DNA of 64,000 bases from Curtobacterium sp. MCBA15_001 (lineage in GTDB: Bacteria; Actinomycetota; Actinomycetes; Actinomycetales; Microbacteriaceae), in assembly GCF_001864835.1 (NCBI RefSeq), contig NZ_MJGI01000006.1:172471-236470 (forward strand). Reading direction: 5' to 3'. Below the pieces are notes generated by a model. It was given only the letters and a program-made list of their open reading frames with translations. It did not search any database and was not told the origin of the DNA. Positions within the stretch are counted from its first letter, which is position 1. Each line of letters opens with the position of its first letter. Both the position numbers and the translations under genes were made by a program. Positions 27,858 to 37,202 of this stretch are shown one piece after another.

Positions 27858-28033
27858 GTCGTCTCGCCTCCTGGTCGGGACGCGGCGCTGCGGGAATGTC
27901 GGTGGTCCCCGCCAGGCTTGTCCCAGTCAGTCGAAACAGTATCCGACCGCATACCGCCGGACAAACACCTGTTCGAGCGTGTCGCACGAAATCTCCCCAG
28001 AAATCACTCCGGGGGACTTGTGCGCCCGTTCGT

Positions 28034-28049
28034 TCGAACGTATGTTCGG
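28034..28049. promoter_or_regulatory. LexA (SOS) box between lexA and the LysM gene
   Basis: TCGAACGTATGTTCGG matches the SOS consensus except in the last base. It is 83 bases before the LysM-protein ATG and about 175 bases from the lexA start. Confidence 0.88.
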
Positions 28050-28131
28050 TACAGCGCTTCGGAATGCAGCTTCGGCAGGCATCCCATGCTCCGCACCGCA
28101 TCCGAGCACCGCACAAGGAAGGCACCACGAC

Positions 28132-28497
28132 ATGAGCACCATCGCACTTGCATCCATGCAGGACGCTCCTCGCGTCGTCCGCACCCGTCTGCGCCTCACC
28201 CGGCGCGGGCGCGTCGTCCTGACCAGCCTCGCGGCGCTGCCACTGCTGGTGACCGTGGCGCTCGTCGCCCTCAACGGTGGGCAGGCCTCCGCAGGCAACA
28301 CCGTCGGCCACAGCGACTTCCAGACGGTGACCATCCAGCCCGGCGAGACGCTCTGGCAGCTGGCCGAGCAGACCGCGCCGAACGCCGACCCGCGCGACTT
28401 CGTGCAGGACGTCGTCAGCCTCAACGCCCTCGACGGCTCTGGGCTGCAGGCCGGCGAGCAGATCGCCATCCCGACCAAGTACACCGACGCGCGCTGA
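28132..28497 (+). CDS. LysM-domain membrane protein, probable SOS cell-division inhibitor (YneA/DivS-like)
   Basis: 121 residues: a short cytoplasmic N-terminus, one membrane helix (RGRVVLTSLAALPLLVTVAL), then a single LysM domain (QTVTIQPGETLWQLAEQ to GEQIAIPTKY). This architecture, the divergent position next to lexA and the LexA box directly upstream match B. subtilis YneA, C. glutamicum DivS and mycobacterial Rv2719c, which delay division during DNA damage. The RBS AAGGAAGG lies about 9 bases before the ATG. The role here is inferred from context; the protein itself shows only the LysM fold. Confidence 0.8.
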   Translation: MSTIALASMQDAPRVVRTRLRLTRRGRVVLTSLAALPLLVTVALVALNGGQASAGNTVGHSDFQTVTIQPGETLWQLAEQTAPNADPRDFVQDVVSLNALDGSGLQAGEQIAIPTKYTDAR

Positions 28498-28558
28498 CGG
28501 ACCGGGCACGCGCCTCGGCACCGTCCGGCTGGCCGGTCGGCTCGGAGTCTCGGCGCTC

Positions 28559-28564
28559 TACGAT
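28559..28564 (+). promoter_or_regulatory. -10 element (TACGAT) for the his operon
   Basis: TACGAT ends 6 bases before the hisC GTG at 28571. Confidence 0.5.
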
Positions 28565-28570
28565 GGATCG

Positions 28571-29677
28571 GTGGCATTCACGCTCGAAGACCTCCCGATC
28601 CGAGACGACCTCCGCGGTCTGAGCCCGTACGGCGCACCGCAGAAGCACGTCCGCGTGCAGCTCAACGTCAACGAGAACACGCATCCGGTGCCGGACGACG
28701 TCGCCCAGGACATCGTCGAGTCCATCCGGGTCGCGCTGCAGACCGTCAACCGGTACCCGGACCGCGAGTTCACCGCGTTGCGGGAGTCCCTCGCGGCCTA
28801 CCTCGGCCACGACCTGCGCGCCGAGCAGATCTGGGCGGCGAACGGCTCGAACGAGGTCATCCAGCAGCTCCTGCAGGCCTTCGGCGGCCCGGGGCGCAGC
28901 GTGCTCGGGTTCCCCCCGACCTACTCGATGCACTCGATCATCGCCGCGGGCACCGGCTCGCGGTGGATCGCCGCCGAGCGCGACGACGCCTTCCGGATCT
29001 CCCCGGAGACGGCGGTCGCTGCGGTGCGGGAACACCAGCCGGACCTCGTGTTCCTCTGCGGGCCGAACAACCCCACGGGCACCCCGCTCGACCTCGCCAC
29101 GATCCAGGCCGTGTACGACGCCACCGACGGCATCGTGATGGTCGACGAGGCCTACGCCGAGTTCATGCCGATCGGGCAGCCCTCGGCGATCACCCTGCTG
29201 CCGGGTCGTGAGCGCCTGGTCGTCTCGCGCACCATGAGCAAGGCGTTCGCGTTCGCCGGCGCCCGCGTGGGGTACCTCGCGGCGCACCCGGCCGTGATCG
29301 ACGCCCTGCGCCTGGTGCGCCTGCCGTACCACCTGTCCGCCCTGACCCAGGCGGCCGCGGTCGCCGCGCTCCGCCACGCCCCCGAGATGCTCGCGATGGT
29401 CGACGACATCCGCGGGCAGCGCGACCGCATGGTGACCGAGCTGCGGGCGATGGGGTACGCCCCGTACGAGACCTGGTCGAACTTCGTGCTGTTCGGCGGG
29501 GTGGCCGACCCGAACGCCGCGTTCGAGTCGCTGCTGGAGGAGGACGTCATCGTGCGCGACCTCGGCATCCCGAACCACCTGCGCGTGAGTGCCGGCACCG
29601 AGTCGGAGACCACCGCGTTCCTCGACGCCATGCGCCGCGTCGCCGCCGAACAGCCGCCGGTTAGGGTTGGAGCATGA
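28571..29677 (+). CDS. hisC: Histidinol-phosphate aminotransferase
   Basis: 368 residues. It is a PLP class II aminotransferase in histidine synthesis. The N-terminal [42 protein letters not shown] and the PLP-lysine segment [18 protein letters not shown] (Lys224) are all intact. The C-terminal [19 protein letters not shown] matches HisC. It starts the hisC-hisB-hisH-priA cluster; its stop overlaps the hisB ATG by 4 bases. hisD, usual in front of hisC, is not in this window. Confidence 0.94.
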   Translation: MAFTLEDLPIRDDLRGLSPYGAPQKHVRVQLNVNENTHPVPDDVAQDIVESIRVALQTVNRYPDREFTALRESLAAYLGHDLRAEQIWAANGSNEVIQQLLQAFGGPGRSVLGFPPTYSMHSIIAAGTGSRWIAAERDDAFRISPETAVAAVREHQPDLVFLCGPNNPTGTPLDLATIQAVYDATDGIVMVDEAYAEFMPIGQPSAITLLPGRERLVVSRTMSKAFAFAGARVGYLAAHPAVIDALRLVRLPYHLSALTQAAAVAALRHAPEMLAMVDDIRGQRDRMVTELRAMGYAPYETWSNFVLFGGVADPNAAFESLLEEDVIVRDLGIPNHLRVSAGTESETTAFLDAMRRVAAEQPPVRVGA

Positions 29678-30276
29678 CCGCGCGCACCGCCACGATCAGC
29701 CGCCGGACCAGCGAGTCGAGCGTCGAGCTCGAACTCGACCTGGACGGCACCGGCTCCTCCGACATCAGCACGAGCGTGCCGTTCTTCGACCACATGCTCA
29801 CCGCGTTCAGCAAGCACTCCCTGATCGACCTGCGCGTGCGGTCGACCGGGGACACCGACATCGACGTGCACCACACCGTCGAGGACACCGGCATCGTGCT
29901 CGGGCAGGCGCTCAAGCAGGCCCTCGGCGACCGGTCGGGCATCGGCCGCTACGGGGACGCGCTCGTGCCCCTCGACGAGGCGCTGGCGCAGGCCGTCGTC
30001 GACGTGTCCGGGCGCCCCTACCTGGTGCACACCGGCGAACCAGCGGGCTTCGAGTTCCACCGCATCGGCGGGCACTTCACCGGGTCGATGGTCCGTCACG
30101 TGTTCGAGGCCATCACGGTCAACGCCGGCATCACCGTGCACGTCCGCGTGCTCGAGGGCCGCGACCCCCACCACATCGCCGAGGCCGAGTTCAAGGCGTT
30201 CGCTCGGGCGATGCGCCGTGCCGTCGAGCTGGACCCCCGCGTCGACGGCATCCCGTCCACCAAGGGCGCCCTGTGA
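29674..30276 (+). CDS. hisB: Imidazoleglycerol-phosphate dehydratase
   Basis: 200 residues, the monofunctional form. It carries the two conserved histidine motifs that bind manganese: [11 protein letters not shown] (about residue 68-72) and [16 protein letters not shown] (about 170), plus [13 protein letters not shown] near the N-terminus. It overlaps hisC by 4 bases at its start and hisH by 4 bases at its end (GTGA), so translation is coupled across all three. Confidence 0.96.
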   Translation: MTARTATISRRTSESSVELELDLDGTGSSDISTSVPFFDHMLTAFSKHSLIDLRVRSTGDTDIDVHHTVEDTGIVLGQALKQALGDRSGIGRYGDALVPLDEALAQAVVDVSGRPYLVHTGEPAGFEFHRIGGHFTGSMVRHVFEAITVNAGITVHVRVLEGRDPHHIAEAEFKAFARAMRRAVELDPRVDGIPSTKGAL

Positions 30277-30914
30277 GCGGCGACGCGAAGCCGAACGTCG
30301 TCGTCCTGGACTACGGCTCTGGCAACGTCCACTCGGCGGCCAAGGCCCTGGAGCGCGCCGGTGCCCAGGTCACGCTGACCGCGGACAAGCGCACCGCGCT
30401 GCAGGCCGACGGACTCCTGGTCCCCGGCGTCGGTGCGTTCGCGGCCGTCATCGACCAGCTCGAGCAGGTGCAGGGCGGCGAGATCGTCGACCACCGTCTG
30501 GCCGGCGGGCGCCCGGTGCTCGGCATCTGCGTCGGCATGCAGGTCCTCTTCGCCCGGGGGGTGGAGCGCGGCGCCGACGTCGAGGGCCTCGGGCAGTGGC
30601 CCGGCACCGTCGAGCAGCTGCAAGCCGAGGTCCTGCCGCACATGGGGTGGAACACCGTCCAGACGCCCGAGAACAGCGTGCTCTTCGACGGGCTGCAGGA
30701 CGAGCGCTTCTACTTCGTGCACTCCTACGGCGTGACCGACTTCCCACTCGAGGCGTACGGACCGTTCCGCGCGCCGAAGCTGACCTGGGCCGAGCACGGC
30801 CAGCGGTTCATCGCCGCGGTCGAGAACGGCCCGCTGACCGCTACCCAGTTCCACCCGGAGAAGTCGGGTGAGCCCGGCATCCAGTTGCTCCGCAACTGGG
30901 TCCGCTCGCTCTGA
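30273..30914 (+). CDS. hisH: Imidazole glycerol phosphate synthase, glutaminase subunit HisH
   Basis: 213 residues. This class I amidotransferase supplies ammonia to HisF. The catalytic triad is Cys86 ([11 protein letters not shown]), His194 and Glu196 (FHPEKSG). [14 protein letters not shown] at the N-terminus is typical. The partner HisF is not in the window, so it must be encoded elsewhere. Confidence 0.95.
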   Translation: MSGDAKPNVVVLDYGSGNVHSAAKALERAGAQVTLTADKRTALQADGLLVPGVGAFAAVIDQLEQVQGGEIVDHRLAGGRPVLGICVGMQVLFARGVERGADVEGLGQWPGTVEQLQAEVLPHMGWNTVQTPENSVLFDGLQDERFYFVHSYGVTDFPLEAYGPFRAPKLTWAEHGQRFIAAVENGPLTATQFHPEKSGEPGIQLLRNWVRSL

Positions 30915-31036
30915 ACGCCAGCACGACCCCGAGCGCAACCGGGCGCTGAACGCCAGCACCACCGGACCGGAGCGGCCCACCGGAGCCGCTCCGGGCCTCC
31001 AGTCCGACCAGCCACGCACCGAGAACCGACAGGACC

Positions 31037-31783
31037 ATGACCGACCTGACCAGCACCCCGCCCCTCGTCCTGCTGCCGGCGATCGACGTCGTCGACGGCC
31101 AGGCCGTCCGTCTGACCCAGGGCGAGGCCGGCAGCGAGACCGGGTACGGCGACCCGGTGGCCGCTGCCCGCACCTGGCGCGACCAGGGCGCCGCGTGGAT
31201 CCACCTGGTGGACCTCGACGCCGCGTTCGGCCGGGGCGACAACCGCCGCGTCATCGCGGAGGCGATCGCCGAGGTCGAGGGGGTCCAGGTCGAACTGTCC
31301 GGCGGCATCCGTGACGACGCCGCGCTGCGCGCCGCCCTGGCGACCGGCGCCACCCGGGTCAACCTCGGCACCGCCGCGCTCGAGGACCCGGAGTGGGCCG
31401 CTCGGGTGATCGGCGAGTACGGCGACCAGATCGCCGTCGGCCTCGACGTGCGTGGGACGACGCTCGCCGCACGCGGCTGGACGGAGGACGGCGGTGACCT
31501 CTGGGAGGTCCTCGACCGGCTCGAGGCGGCCGGCTGTGCCCGGTACGTGGTCACCGACGTCACGAAGGACGGCACGCTGCAGGGTCCGAACGTCGAGTTG
31601 CTACGCCAGGTCTGCGACCGGACCGACCAGCCCGTGGTCGCCTCGGGCGGCATCTCGACGCTCGACGACCTGATCGCGCTGCGCGCCCTCGTACCGCACG
31701 GACTCGAGGGCGCCATCATCGGCAAGGCCCTGTACTCGGGCGCCTTCACGCTCCCCGCCGCGCTCGACGTCGCCTCGGCGTAG
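31037..31783 (+). CDS. priA: HisA/PriA phosphoribosyl isomerase
   Basis: 248 residues, a TIM barrel. [18 protein letters not shown] and [14 protein letters not shown] hold the two catalytic aspartates (general acid/base). [14 protein letters not shown] and [17 protein letters not shown] bind the two phosphates. In actinobacteria this protein usually serves both histidine (HisA) and tryptophan (TrpF) synthesis; bifunctionality is inferred from lineage, not seen. It follows hisH by 122 bases that contain a short direct repeat (GAACGCCAGCAC twice) and no gene. Confidence 0.92.
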   Translation: MTDLTSTPPLVLLPAIDVVDGQAVRLTQGEAGSETGYGDPVAAARTWRDQGAAWIHLVDLDAAFGRGDNRRVIAEAIAEVEGVQVELSGGIRDDAALRAALATGATRVNLGTAALEDPEWAARVIGEYGDQIAVGLDVRGTTLAARGWTEDGGDLWEVLDRLEAAGCARYVVTDVTKDGTLQGPNVELLRQVCDRTDQPVVASGGISTLDDLIALRALVPHGLEGAIIGKALYSGAFTLPAALDVASA

Positions 31784-31788
31784 TCGCC

Positions 31789-32610
31789 GTGGCAGGCATC
31801 TCGAACGGGCTCGGCGGCGGTCCCACCGACCAGGACGGCACGACACCGCACGACCACCACGCGGCGGACTCGGCGGGCTTCCCGTGGGCCGGCCGGACGT
31901 TCGACAGTCACGACGACGCCTTCGCCGACGACGACGGCCTGGCCGACCCCGGCGTGCTCGCCGCGATCGCGGCCCTGCCCGACGGCGGCTCCCAGGCAGC
32001 GGTCGTCACGGCGCTCGGCACCGCACGGCTGCTGGTGCCCCTCGTCGCACAGGCCGGTGACCTCGGCGAGACGCCGGACGGGCGCGTGGTCGACAAGACG
32101 CAGGAGCTCTCGATCGTCACGGTGGCGGGCCCCGACGGTCGCACCGTGATGCCCGCGTTCACCTCGGTCGCCGCGATGCAGGCCTGGGACGCCACGGCAC
32201 GGCCGATCCCGGTCGAGTCGCGCCGGGTCGCGATGGCCGCTGCCAGCGAGGACACCCAGCTCGTCGTGCTCGACCCGACCGCTCCGAGCGAGTTCGTCCT
32301 GCGCCGTCCCGCGGTGTGGGCGCTCGGACAGGACCTGGCGTGGACACCGTGCTTCGAGGACCCGGAGGTCGCAGCCGCGTTCGCCGACTCCGTGACGGGG
32401 GAGTCCGCCGTCGCGCGGGTCGAACTCGCACCGGGGGACCCGCTCGGACGGTTCGCCGGACCGGAGCTGACGGTCGGGCTCGTCCTGCACCCGGGTCTGG
32501 ACCGCGAGCAGGTCGGCGCGCTGGTCGGTCGTCTGCAGGAACGGTGGACGGCTTCCGCCGTCATCGCGGAGCGCGTGGACAGCATGCGCGTCGCCCTGCG
32601 CGCCGCCTGA
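31789..32610 (+). CDS. SseB family protein
   Basis: 273 residues. The segment LLVPLVAQAGDLGETPDGRV, SIVTVAGPDGRTVMPAFTSV and MQAWDATARPIPVESRRVAMA is the SseB N-terminal domain pattern of actinobacterial proteins that follow hisA. The first 50 residues are Gly/Asp/His-rich (TTPHDHHAADS). The GTG lies 5 bases after the priA stop. The function is unknown; it is co-transcribed with the his genes in many relatives. Confidence 0.82.
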   Translation: MAGISNGLGGGPTDQDGTTPHDHHAADSAGFPWAGRTFDSHDDAFADDDGLADPGVLAAIAALPDGGSQAAVVTALGTARLLVPLVAQAGDLGETPDGRVVDKTQELSIVTVAGPDGRTVMPAFTSVAAMQAWDATARPIPVESRRVAMAAASEDTQLVVLDPTAPSEFVLRRPAVWALGQDLAWTPCFEDPEVAAAFADSVTGESAVARVELAPGDPLGRFAGPELTVGLVLHPGLDREQVGALVGRLQERWTASAVIAERVDSMRVALRAA

Positions 32611-32692
32611 CGAGCGGCCACACCGGACAGGAGGCCCGGTGCGGCTCCGACAGCGCGCGGCGGTGCGCCCCGGGCCGCGTCGGGCGCGCCGG

Positions 32693-32698
32693 TACGAT
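32693..32698 (+). promoter_or_regulatory. -10 element (TACGAT) for parA
   Basis: TACGAT ends 6 bases before the parA GTG at 32705. Confidence 0.5.
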
Positions 32699-32704
32699 GA
32701 CGGG

Positions 32705-33583
32705 GTGAGCACCAACCCGACGACCCAGCCCGGCACCGGCGAGACCACGTACGGTCCGACCGGCCGGCCCGTGCGGGAGTTCCCCGTGCCCGAGGAACTC
32801 GACGGTCACGGCCCTGCCCGCATCATCGCCCTGTGCAACCAGAAGGGCGGCGTCGGCAAGACGACCACCGCGATCAACCTCGGCGCCGCGCTCGCCGAGT
32901 ACGGCCGCAAGGTGCTGGCCGTCGACTTCGACCCGCAGGGCGCCCTGTCCGCTGGCCTCGGGGTGCGCACCCACGACATCCACACCGTCTACGACCTGCT
33001 CATGGGCGCCGTGAAGGACCCCAACCAGGTCATCCAGCCGACGAACACCCCTGGACTCGACGTCATCCCGGCCAACATCGACCTGTCCGCGGCCGAGGTG
33101 CACCTGGTCAACGAGGTCGCGCGCGAGCAGATCCTGGCCAGCGTGCTGCGCAAGGTCGCGAACGACTACGACGTCATCCTCGTCGACTGCCAGCCCTCGC
33201 TCGGCCTGCTCACCGTGAACGCGCTGACCGCCGCCCACGGGGTGCTCATCCCGCTCGAGTGCGAGTTCTTCGCGCTGCGCGGTGTGGCGCTGCTCATCGA
33301 GACCATCGACAAGGTGCGGGACCGCCTGAACCCGGCCCTGCAGCTCGACGGCATCCTGCCGACCATGTACGACTCGCGCACCCTGCACTCGCGCGAGGTC
33401 ATGGAGCGCGTCGTGGACACCTTCGACGACCGCGTGCTCGACACCGTGATCGGCCGCACCGTGAAGTTCCCCGACGCCACTGTCTCCGCGCGCCCGATCA
33501 CCCAGACCGCGCCCGAGCACGCAGCAGCGAAGGCCTACCGGCAGCTCGCCCGAGAGCTCGTCCAGCGTGGCGCCGTCGCCTGA
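32705..33583 (+). CDS. ParA family ATPase (second ParA linked to scpAB)
   Basis: 292 residues. The deviant Walker A KGGVGKTT starts at residue 47. VLAVDFDPQGALSAGLG (A') and ILVDCQPSLGLLTVNAL (Walker B) are present, as is PLECEFFALRGVALL. No ParB partner lies beside it; the neighbours are scpA and scpB as in M. tuberculosis Rv1708-Rv1710, so it probably acts in chromosome organisation or positioning together with condensin rather than as the main oriC ParA. It overlaps scpA by 17 bases. Confidence 0.9.
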   Translation: MSTNPTTQPGTGETTYGPTGRPVREFPVPEELDGHGPARIIALCNQKGGVGKTTTAINLGAALAEYGRKVLAVDFDPQGALSAGLGVRTHDIHTVYDLLMGAVKDPNQVIQPTNTPGLDVIPANIDLSAAEVHLVNEVAREQILASVLRKVANDYDVILVDCQPSLGLLTVNALTAAHGVLIPLECEFFALRGVALLIETIDKVRDRLNPALQLDGILPTMYDSRTLHSREVMERVVDTFDDRVLDTVIGRTVKFPDATVSARPITQTAPEHAAAKAYRQLARELVQRGAVA

Positions 33584-34415
33584 CCCCGTCGCCGACACAC
33601 CGGCCGTCCCCGAGTCCCTGCCGGGCTTCCGGGTCCGCCTGACGAACTTCGACGGGCCGTTCGACCTGCTCCTGTCGCTCATCACGAAGCACGAGCTGGA
33701 CATCACCGAGGTGGCGCTCGGTGTCGTCACGGGCGAGTTCATCGCGTACGTGCGCCAGGCCGAGTCCGCCGAGGAACTCGACGAGGCGAGCGAGTTCCTG
33801 GTCGTCGCCGCGACCCTGCTCGACCTCAAGATCGCCGGACTGCTGCCGCAGGGTGAACTCGTCGACGCCGAGGACGTGGCCCTCCTCGAGGCGCGGGACC
33901 TGCTCTTCGCGCGACTGCTGCAGTACCGCGCGTTCAAGCAGGCGGCGGACTGGTTCGGCGCGCGCTGGGGTGCCGAGTCCCGTCGGCACGTCCGGAGCGT
34001 CCGGCTCGAGGAACGCTTCCGTGCGCGGACACCCGAGCTCGTCTGGACCCTGTCGGTGCAGGACTTCGCAGCGCTCGCGGCGGTGGCGTTCGCGCCCCGG
34101 ACGATCCCGACCGTTGGTCTCGACCACCTGCACGCCCCGCTCGTCAGCATCCGCGAGCAGGCCGCGGTGGTGGTGTCGATCCTCCGGACCCGTGCCGCGT
34201 CCGGCGAACCGGACGTGAGCTTCCGCGAGGTGATCGCCGGGGTCGACACGACGGGTATCGTGGTGGCTCGCTTCCTCGCCGTCCTCGAGCTCTACCGCAC
34301 CGCGTCGATCGCCTTCGAGCAGGACGAGCCCCTCGGGGAGCTGACCCTCCGGTGGACCGCGGAACACTGGACCGACGAGAGCCTCGCCAACCTTGGAGCC
34401 GACTATGACGGATGA
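33567..34415 (+). CDS. scpA: Segregation and condensation protein ScpA
   Basis: 282 residues, the kleisin subunit bridging SMC heads. The N-terminal FRVRLTNFDGPFDLLLSLIT and KHELDITEVALGVVTGEFIAY segment contacts the SMC neck. DEASEFLVVAATLLDLKIAGLLP is the conserved helical part. The C-terminal winged helix is near IVVARFLAVLELYR. The GTG at 33567 lies inside parA; the reading frame does not allow a convincing later start before the conserved FDGPFDLL. Confidence 0.93.
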   Translation: MAPSPDPVADTPAVPESLPGFRVRLTNFDGPFDLLLSLITKHELDITEVALGVVTGEFIAYVRQAESAEELDEASEFLVVAATLLDLKIAGLLPQGELVDAEDVALLEARDLLFARLLQYRAFKQAADWFGARWGAESRRHVRSVRLEERFRARTPELVWTLSVQDFAALAAVAFAPRTIPTVGLDHLHAPLVSIREQAAVVVSILRTRAASGEPDVSFREVIAGVDTTGIVVARFLAVLELYRTASIAFEQDEPLGELTLRWTAEHWTDESLANLGADYDG

Positions 34416-35094
34416 CGTCCACGACGCGTCCAGTGCCGAGCCCGGGGGCGCGGACGAGATCGCCGAGGCGCGTGCCGTCGAGCAGGATCTCCGCGCGCAC
34501 GCGGCGTCGGACGTCCCCGTGGACCTGCCCGTCGACCGGCAGCTCGAGGCCATCCTGATGATCGCCGACGAACCCCAGTCGCTCGTCGCCCTCGGCGCGG
34601 CCGTCGGTGCGCCGGTGCCGGTCGTCCGTCAGGCCGTCGAGCGACTCGTCGCGGACTTCGACGGCGTCGACGGCACCGTCCGCCGCGGCTTCGAACTCCG
34701 CGAGGTCGGCGGCGGCTGGCGCTTCTACGTGCGGCAGGACCTCGACGCCGTCGTCGAGCAGTTCGTCGAGGCGGAACGGCCGTCTCGGCTGTCCCAGGCG
34801 GCGCTCGAGACGCTCGCCGTGGTCGCCTACAAGCAGCCGATCACCCGCTCCCAGATCGCGTCGATCCGGGCCGTCAACGTCGACGGCGTGGTCCGCACCC
34901 TCGTCGCGCGCGGCCTGATCGAGGAGTCGTTCACCGACGCCGAGACCGGCGCGATCAACTACGTCACATCCGACCTGCTCCTGCAGCAGCTCGGCATCAA
35001 CTCGCTCGACGAACTGCCGCTGATCTCCCCCCTGTTGGAGGACGGCGTCGACGGTTTCGGGCAGAACGAAGGGATCCCAGATGGCCGCGTATGA
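34405..35094 (+). CDS. scpB: Segregation and condensation protein ScpB
   Basis: 229 residues, winged-helix partner of ScpA. QLEAILMIADEPQSLVALGA, GFELREVGGGWRFYVRQD and LSQAALETLAVVAYKQPITR followed by SQIASIRAVNVDGVVRTLV are diagnostic. The ATG at 34405 has GGAG 7 bases upstream and overlaps scpA by 11 bases; an in-frame TTG at 34393 is less likely. Its 3' end overlaps the rluB start by 14 bases. Confidence 0.94.
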   Translation: MTDDVHDASSAEPGGADEIAEARAVEQDLRAHAASDVPVDLPVDRQLEAILMIADEPQSLVALGAAVGAPVPVVRQAVERLVADFDGVDGTVRRGFELREVGGGWRFYVRQDLDAVVEQFVEAERPSRLSQAALETLAVVAYKQPITRSQIASIRAVNVDGVVRTLVARGLIEESFTDAETGAINYVTSDLLLQQLGINSLDELPLISPLLEDGVDGFGQNEGIPDGRV

Positions 35095-37165
35095 GGACGG
35101 ACGACACGGCGGCGCCGGTCGCGGAGACGGCGGCCGGTCCGGCGGTGGCCGGGCGGGAGGCCCGGGTCGCCCCGGCGGGTCGGACCGCGGTGGGTACCGT
35201 GGCCGCGACGAGGGCCGTGGTCGCGACGACCGCGGCGGCGCACGTCGCGACGACCGTGGTGACGCCCGTGGTGACGCCCGCGGTGGCGACCGTGGTGGGT
35301 ACGCCGGTCGGTCCGGTGGTGCGCCGCGTGACGACCGCGGTGGTGACCGTGGTGGGTACGCCGGTCGGTCCGGTGGTGCGCCCCGTGACGACCGAGGTGG
35401 CTTCCGTCGTGACGACCGGGCACCCCGTGACGACCGCGGCGGGTTCCGACGTGACGACCGTGCACCGGAGCGCGGCGGCTTCCGCCGTGACGACCGCAGC
35501 GAGGACCGCGGGTACGGCCGTCGTGACGCCGACCGTGGTGGCCCGCGGCGCGACGACCGCGGCGCTCCGCGTCGGGACGACCGGGCACCGCGCCGCGACG
35601 ACGGTGGTTTCGTCCGTCGTGACGACCACGGTGCCGGACGCCGCGACGACCGCGGCTTCGTCCGCCACGACGGCGACCGCCGTGACGACCGCACCGGTGG
35701 CGACCGTGGTGCACCGCGCCGCGACGACCGTGGGTACGGACGTCGTGACGACCGCACCGGTGGCGGCGACCGCCGTGATGACCGTGCCGGTGGCGGCGAC
35801 CGCCGTGACGACCGTGGGTTCGGCCGCCGTGACGACCGCACCGGTGGCGACCGTGGCGCACCGCGCCGCGACGACCGCGGGTACGGCCGCCGGGACGACG
35901 ATCGTGGTGCACCGCGCCGTGACGACCGTGGTGGCGACCGTCGCGACGATCGCGGGTACGGCCGCCGCGAGGACGACCGGGGTGGCGCACGACGCGACGA
36001 CCGCGGGTACGGCACCGGAGCCTCCCGTCCGGCGCCCCGTGACGACCGCCGTGACGACCGCGGTCCGCGTGACGGCGACCGGCGTCCGGCGCCGACCGGT
36101 GACCGTCGGGTCGACCGGCCGCGCTGGAGCAACGCCGAGCGCGACCAGCGCGACCGTCGTGCCCCGCGGCAGGACGACCGTCGCGGGCAGACCCCGGACG
36201 GCCAGGCCAGCCGGGTGTGGCACAACGGGCGACGTTACGTCGGCGGCACCGCGACCGTCCGCAACCGCGACCGTGGCACCACCCCGCGTCCCGAGGGGGA
36301 GCGCGACGCCAGCGGCACCCCGGTCGAGGGCACGCCGGAACGTCCGCTGATCCCGGAGTGGGACGCGGCCGAGGGCGCGACGGCGACGCCGGCCGAGCCC
36401 GACGGTGAGCGCCTGCAGAAGGTGATGGCGTCTGCGGGGGTGGCGTCACGGCGGGTGGCGGAGAACCTCATCGCCGAGGGCCGTGTGACGGTGAACGGCG
36501 AGGTGGTCGAGGCGCTCGGGCGTCGCGTCGACCCGGAGCACGACCAGATCTCAGTCGACGGCGTGCCGATCCAGGTCGACACCTCGCGGCGGTACGTGCT
36601 GCTCAACAAGCCGACGGGCGTGGTGTCGAGCATGCTCGACGAGCGGGGTCGTGCGGACCTGTCGCAGTTCGTCGAGAAGTTCGAGGAGCGCCTGTTCAAC
36701 GTCGGGCGCCTGGACGCCGAGACGTCGGGGCTGCTGCTGCTGACGAACGACGGCGGGCTCGCCCACGTGCTCGCGCACCCGTCGTTCGGCGTCACCAAGA
36801 CCTACATCGCGAAGGTCGCTGGGAACGTGAACCCCGCGACGGTGCAGCAGCTGCTCGACGGCGTCGACCTCGAGGACGGTCGGATCGCCGCGGACAAGGT
36901 GCGCCTGCTCGAGTCGTCACGAGGGGAGTCCCTCGTCGAGGTCACCCTGCACTCGGGGCGCAACCGCATCGTCCGCCGCATGCTCGAGGCGGTCGGCCAC
37001 CCGGTCAACGAACTGGTGCGCCGCTCGTTCGGGCCGCTGCACCTCGGCAGCCTGCCGAGCGGTCGCACGCGTGAGCTCACGAGCGTGGAGCTCGGTCAGC
37101 TGCTCGGCATCGCCCGGAGCGCGGGGAAGCCGACCGGGGACCCGGACGCCGAGACGAGCGACTGA
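35081..37165 (+). CDS. rluB: RluB-type rRNA pseudouridine synthase with a giant RGG/DDRG-rich N-terminal extension
   Basis: 694 residues, against about 250 for the usual enzyme. Residues about 1-375 consist almost only of Arg, Asp and Gly with some Tyr and Phe (RDDRG, GGDRGGY, RRDDRGYGRR units), including a perfect pair of 19-residue repeats. Residues 376-440 are a mixed linker. The S4 RNA-binding domain starts near residue 445 (LQKVMASAGVASRRVAENLI). The catalytic domain follows, with Asp545 in VGRLDAETSGLLLLTNDG and the closing SGRNRIVRRMLEAVGHPVN. It isomerises a uridine of large-subunit rRNA. The tail resembles RNA-binding RGG regions. It lies between scpB and tyrA. Confidence 0.92.
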   Translation: MAAYEDGRHGGAGRGDGGRSGGGRAGGPGRPGGSDRGGYRGRDEGRGRDDRGGARRDDRGDARGDARGGDRGGYAGRSGGAPRDDRGGDRGGYAGRSGGAPRDDRGGFRRDDRAPRDDRGGFRRDDRAPERGGFRRDDRSEDRGYGRRDADRGGPRRDDRGAPRRDDRAPRRDDGGFVRRDDHGAGRRDDRGFVRHDGDRRDDRTGGDRGAPRRDDRGYGRRDDRTGGGDRRDDRAGGGDRRDDRGFGRRDDRTGGDRGAPRRDDRGYGRRDDDRGAPRRDDRGGDRRDDRGYGRREDDRGGARRDDRGYGTGASRPAPRDDRRDDRGPRDGDRRPAPTGDRRVDRPRWSNAERDQRDRRAPRQDDRRGQTPDGQASRVWHNGRRYVGGTATVRNRDRGTTPRPEGERDASGTPVEGTPERPLIPEWDAAEGATATPAEPDGERLQKVMASAGVASRRVAENLIAEGRVTVNGEVVEALGRRVDPEHDQISVDGVPIQVDTSRRYVLLNKPTGVVSSMLDERGRADLSQFVEKFEERLFNVGRLDAETSGLLLLTNDGGLAHVLAHPSFGVTKTYIAKVAGNVNPATVQQLLDGVDLEDGRIAADKVRLLESSRGESLVEVTLHSGRNRIVRRMLEAVGHPVNELVRRSFGPLHLGSLPSGRTRELTSVELGQLLGIARSAGKPTGDPDAETSD
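35282..35395 (+). repeat. 57-bp tandem duplication inside the rluB extension
   Basis: Two units starting at 35282 and 35339 encode the 19-residue unit GGDRGGYAGRSGGAPRDDR twice with only a few base differences. The surrounding 1.1 kb is made of shorter GACGACCGTGG-like repeats. Confidence 0.85.
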
Positions 37166-37190
37166 TCCGCGGACGCCGGGTGTCGGTCGG

Positions 37191-37196
37191 TAGGCT
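37191..37196 (+). promoter_or_regulatory. -10 element (TAGGCT) for tyrA
   Basis: TAGGCT ends 6 bases before the tyrA GTG at 37203, so tyrA has its own promoter downstream of rluB. Confidence 0.5.
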
Positions 37197-37202
37197 GGCC
37201 GG

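Noticed and set aside
34144..36449. Several long open frames on both strands over the rluB repeat region
   Set aside because: The GACGACCGTGG-type repeat lacks stops in every frame. Only the rluB frame continues into a conserved domain and has a proper start next to scpB.
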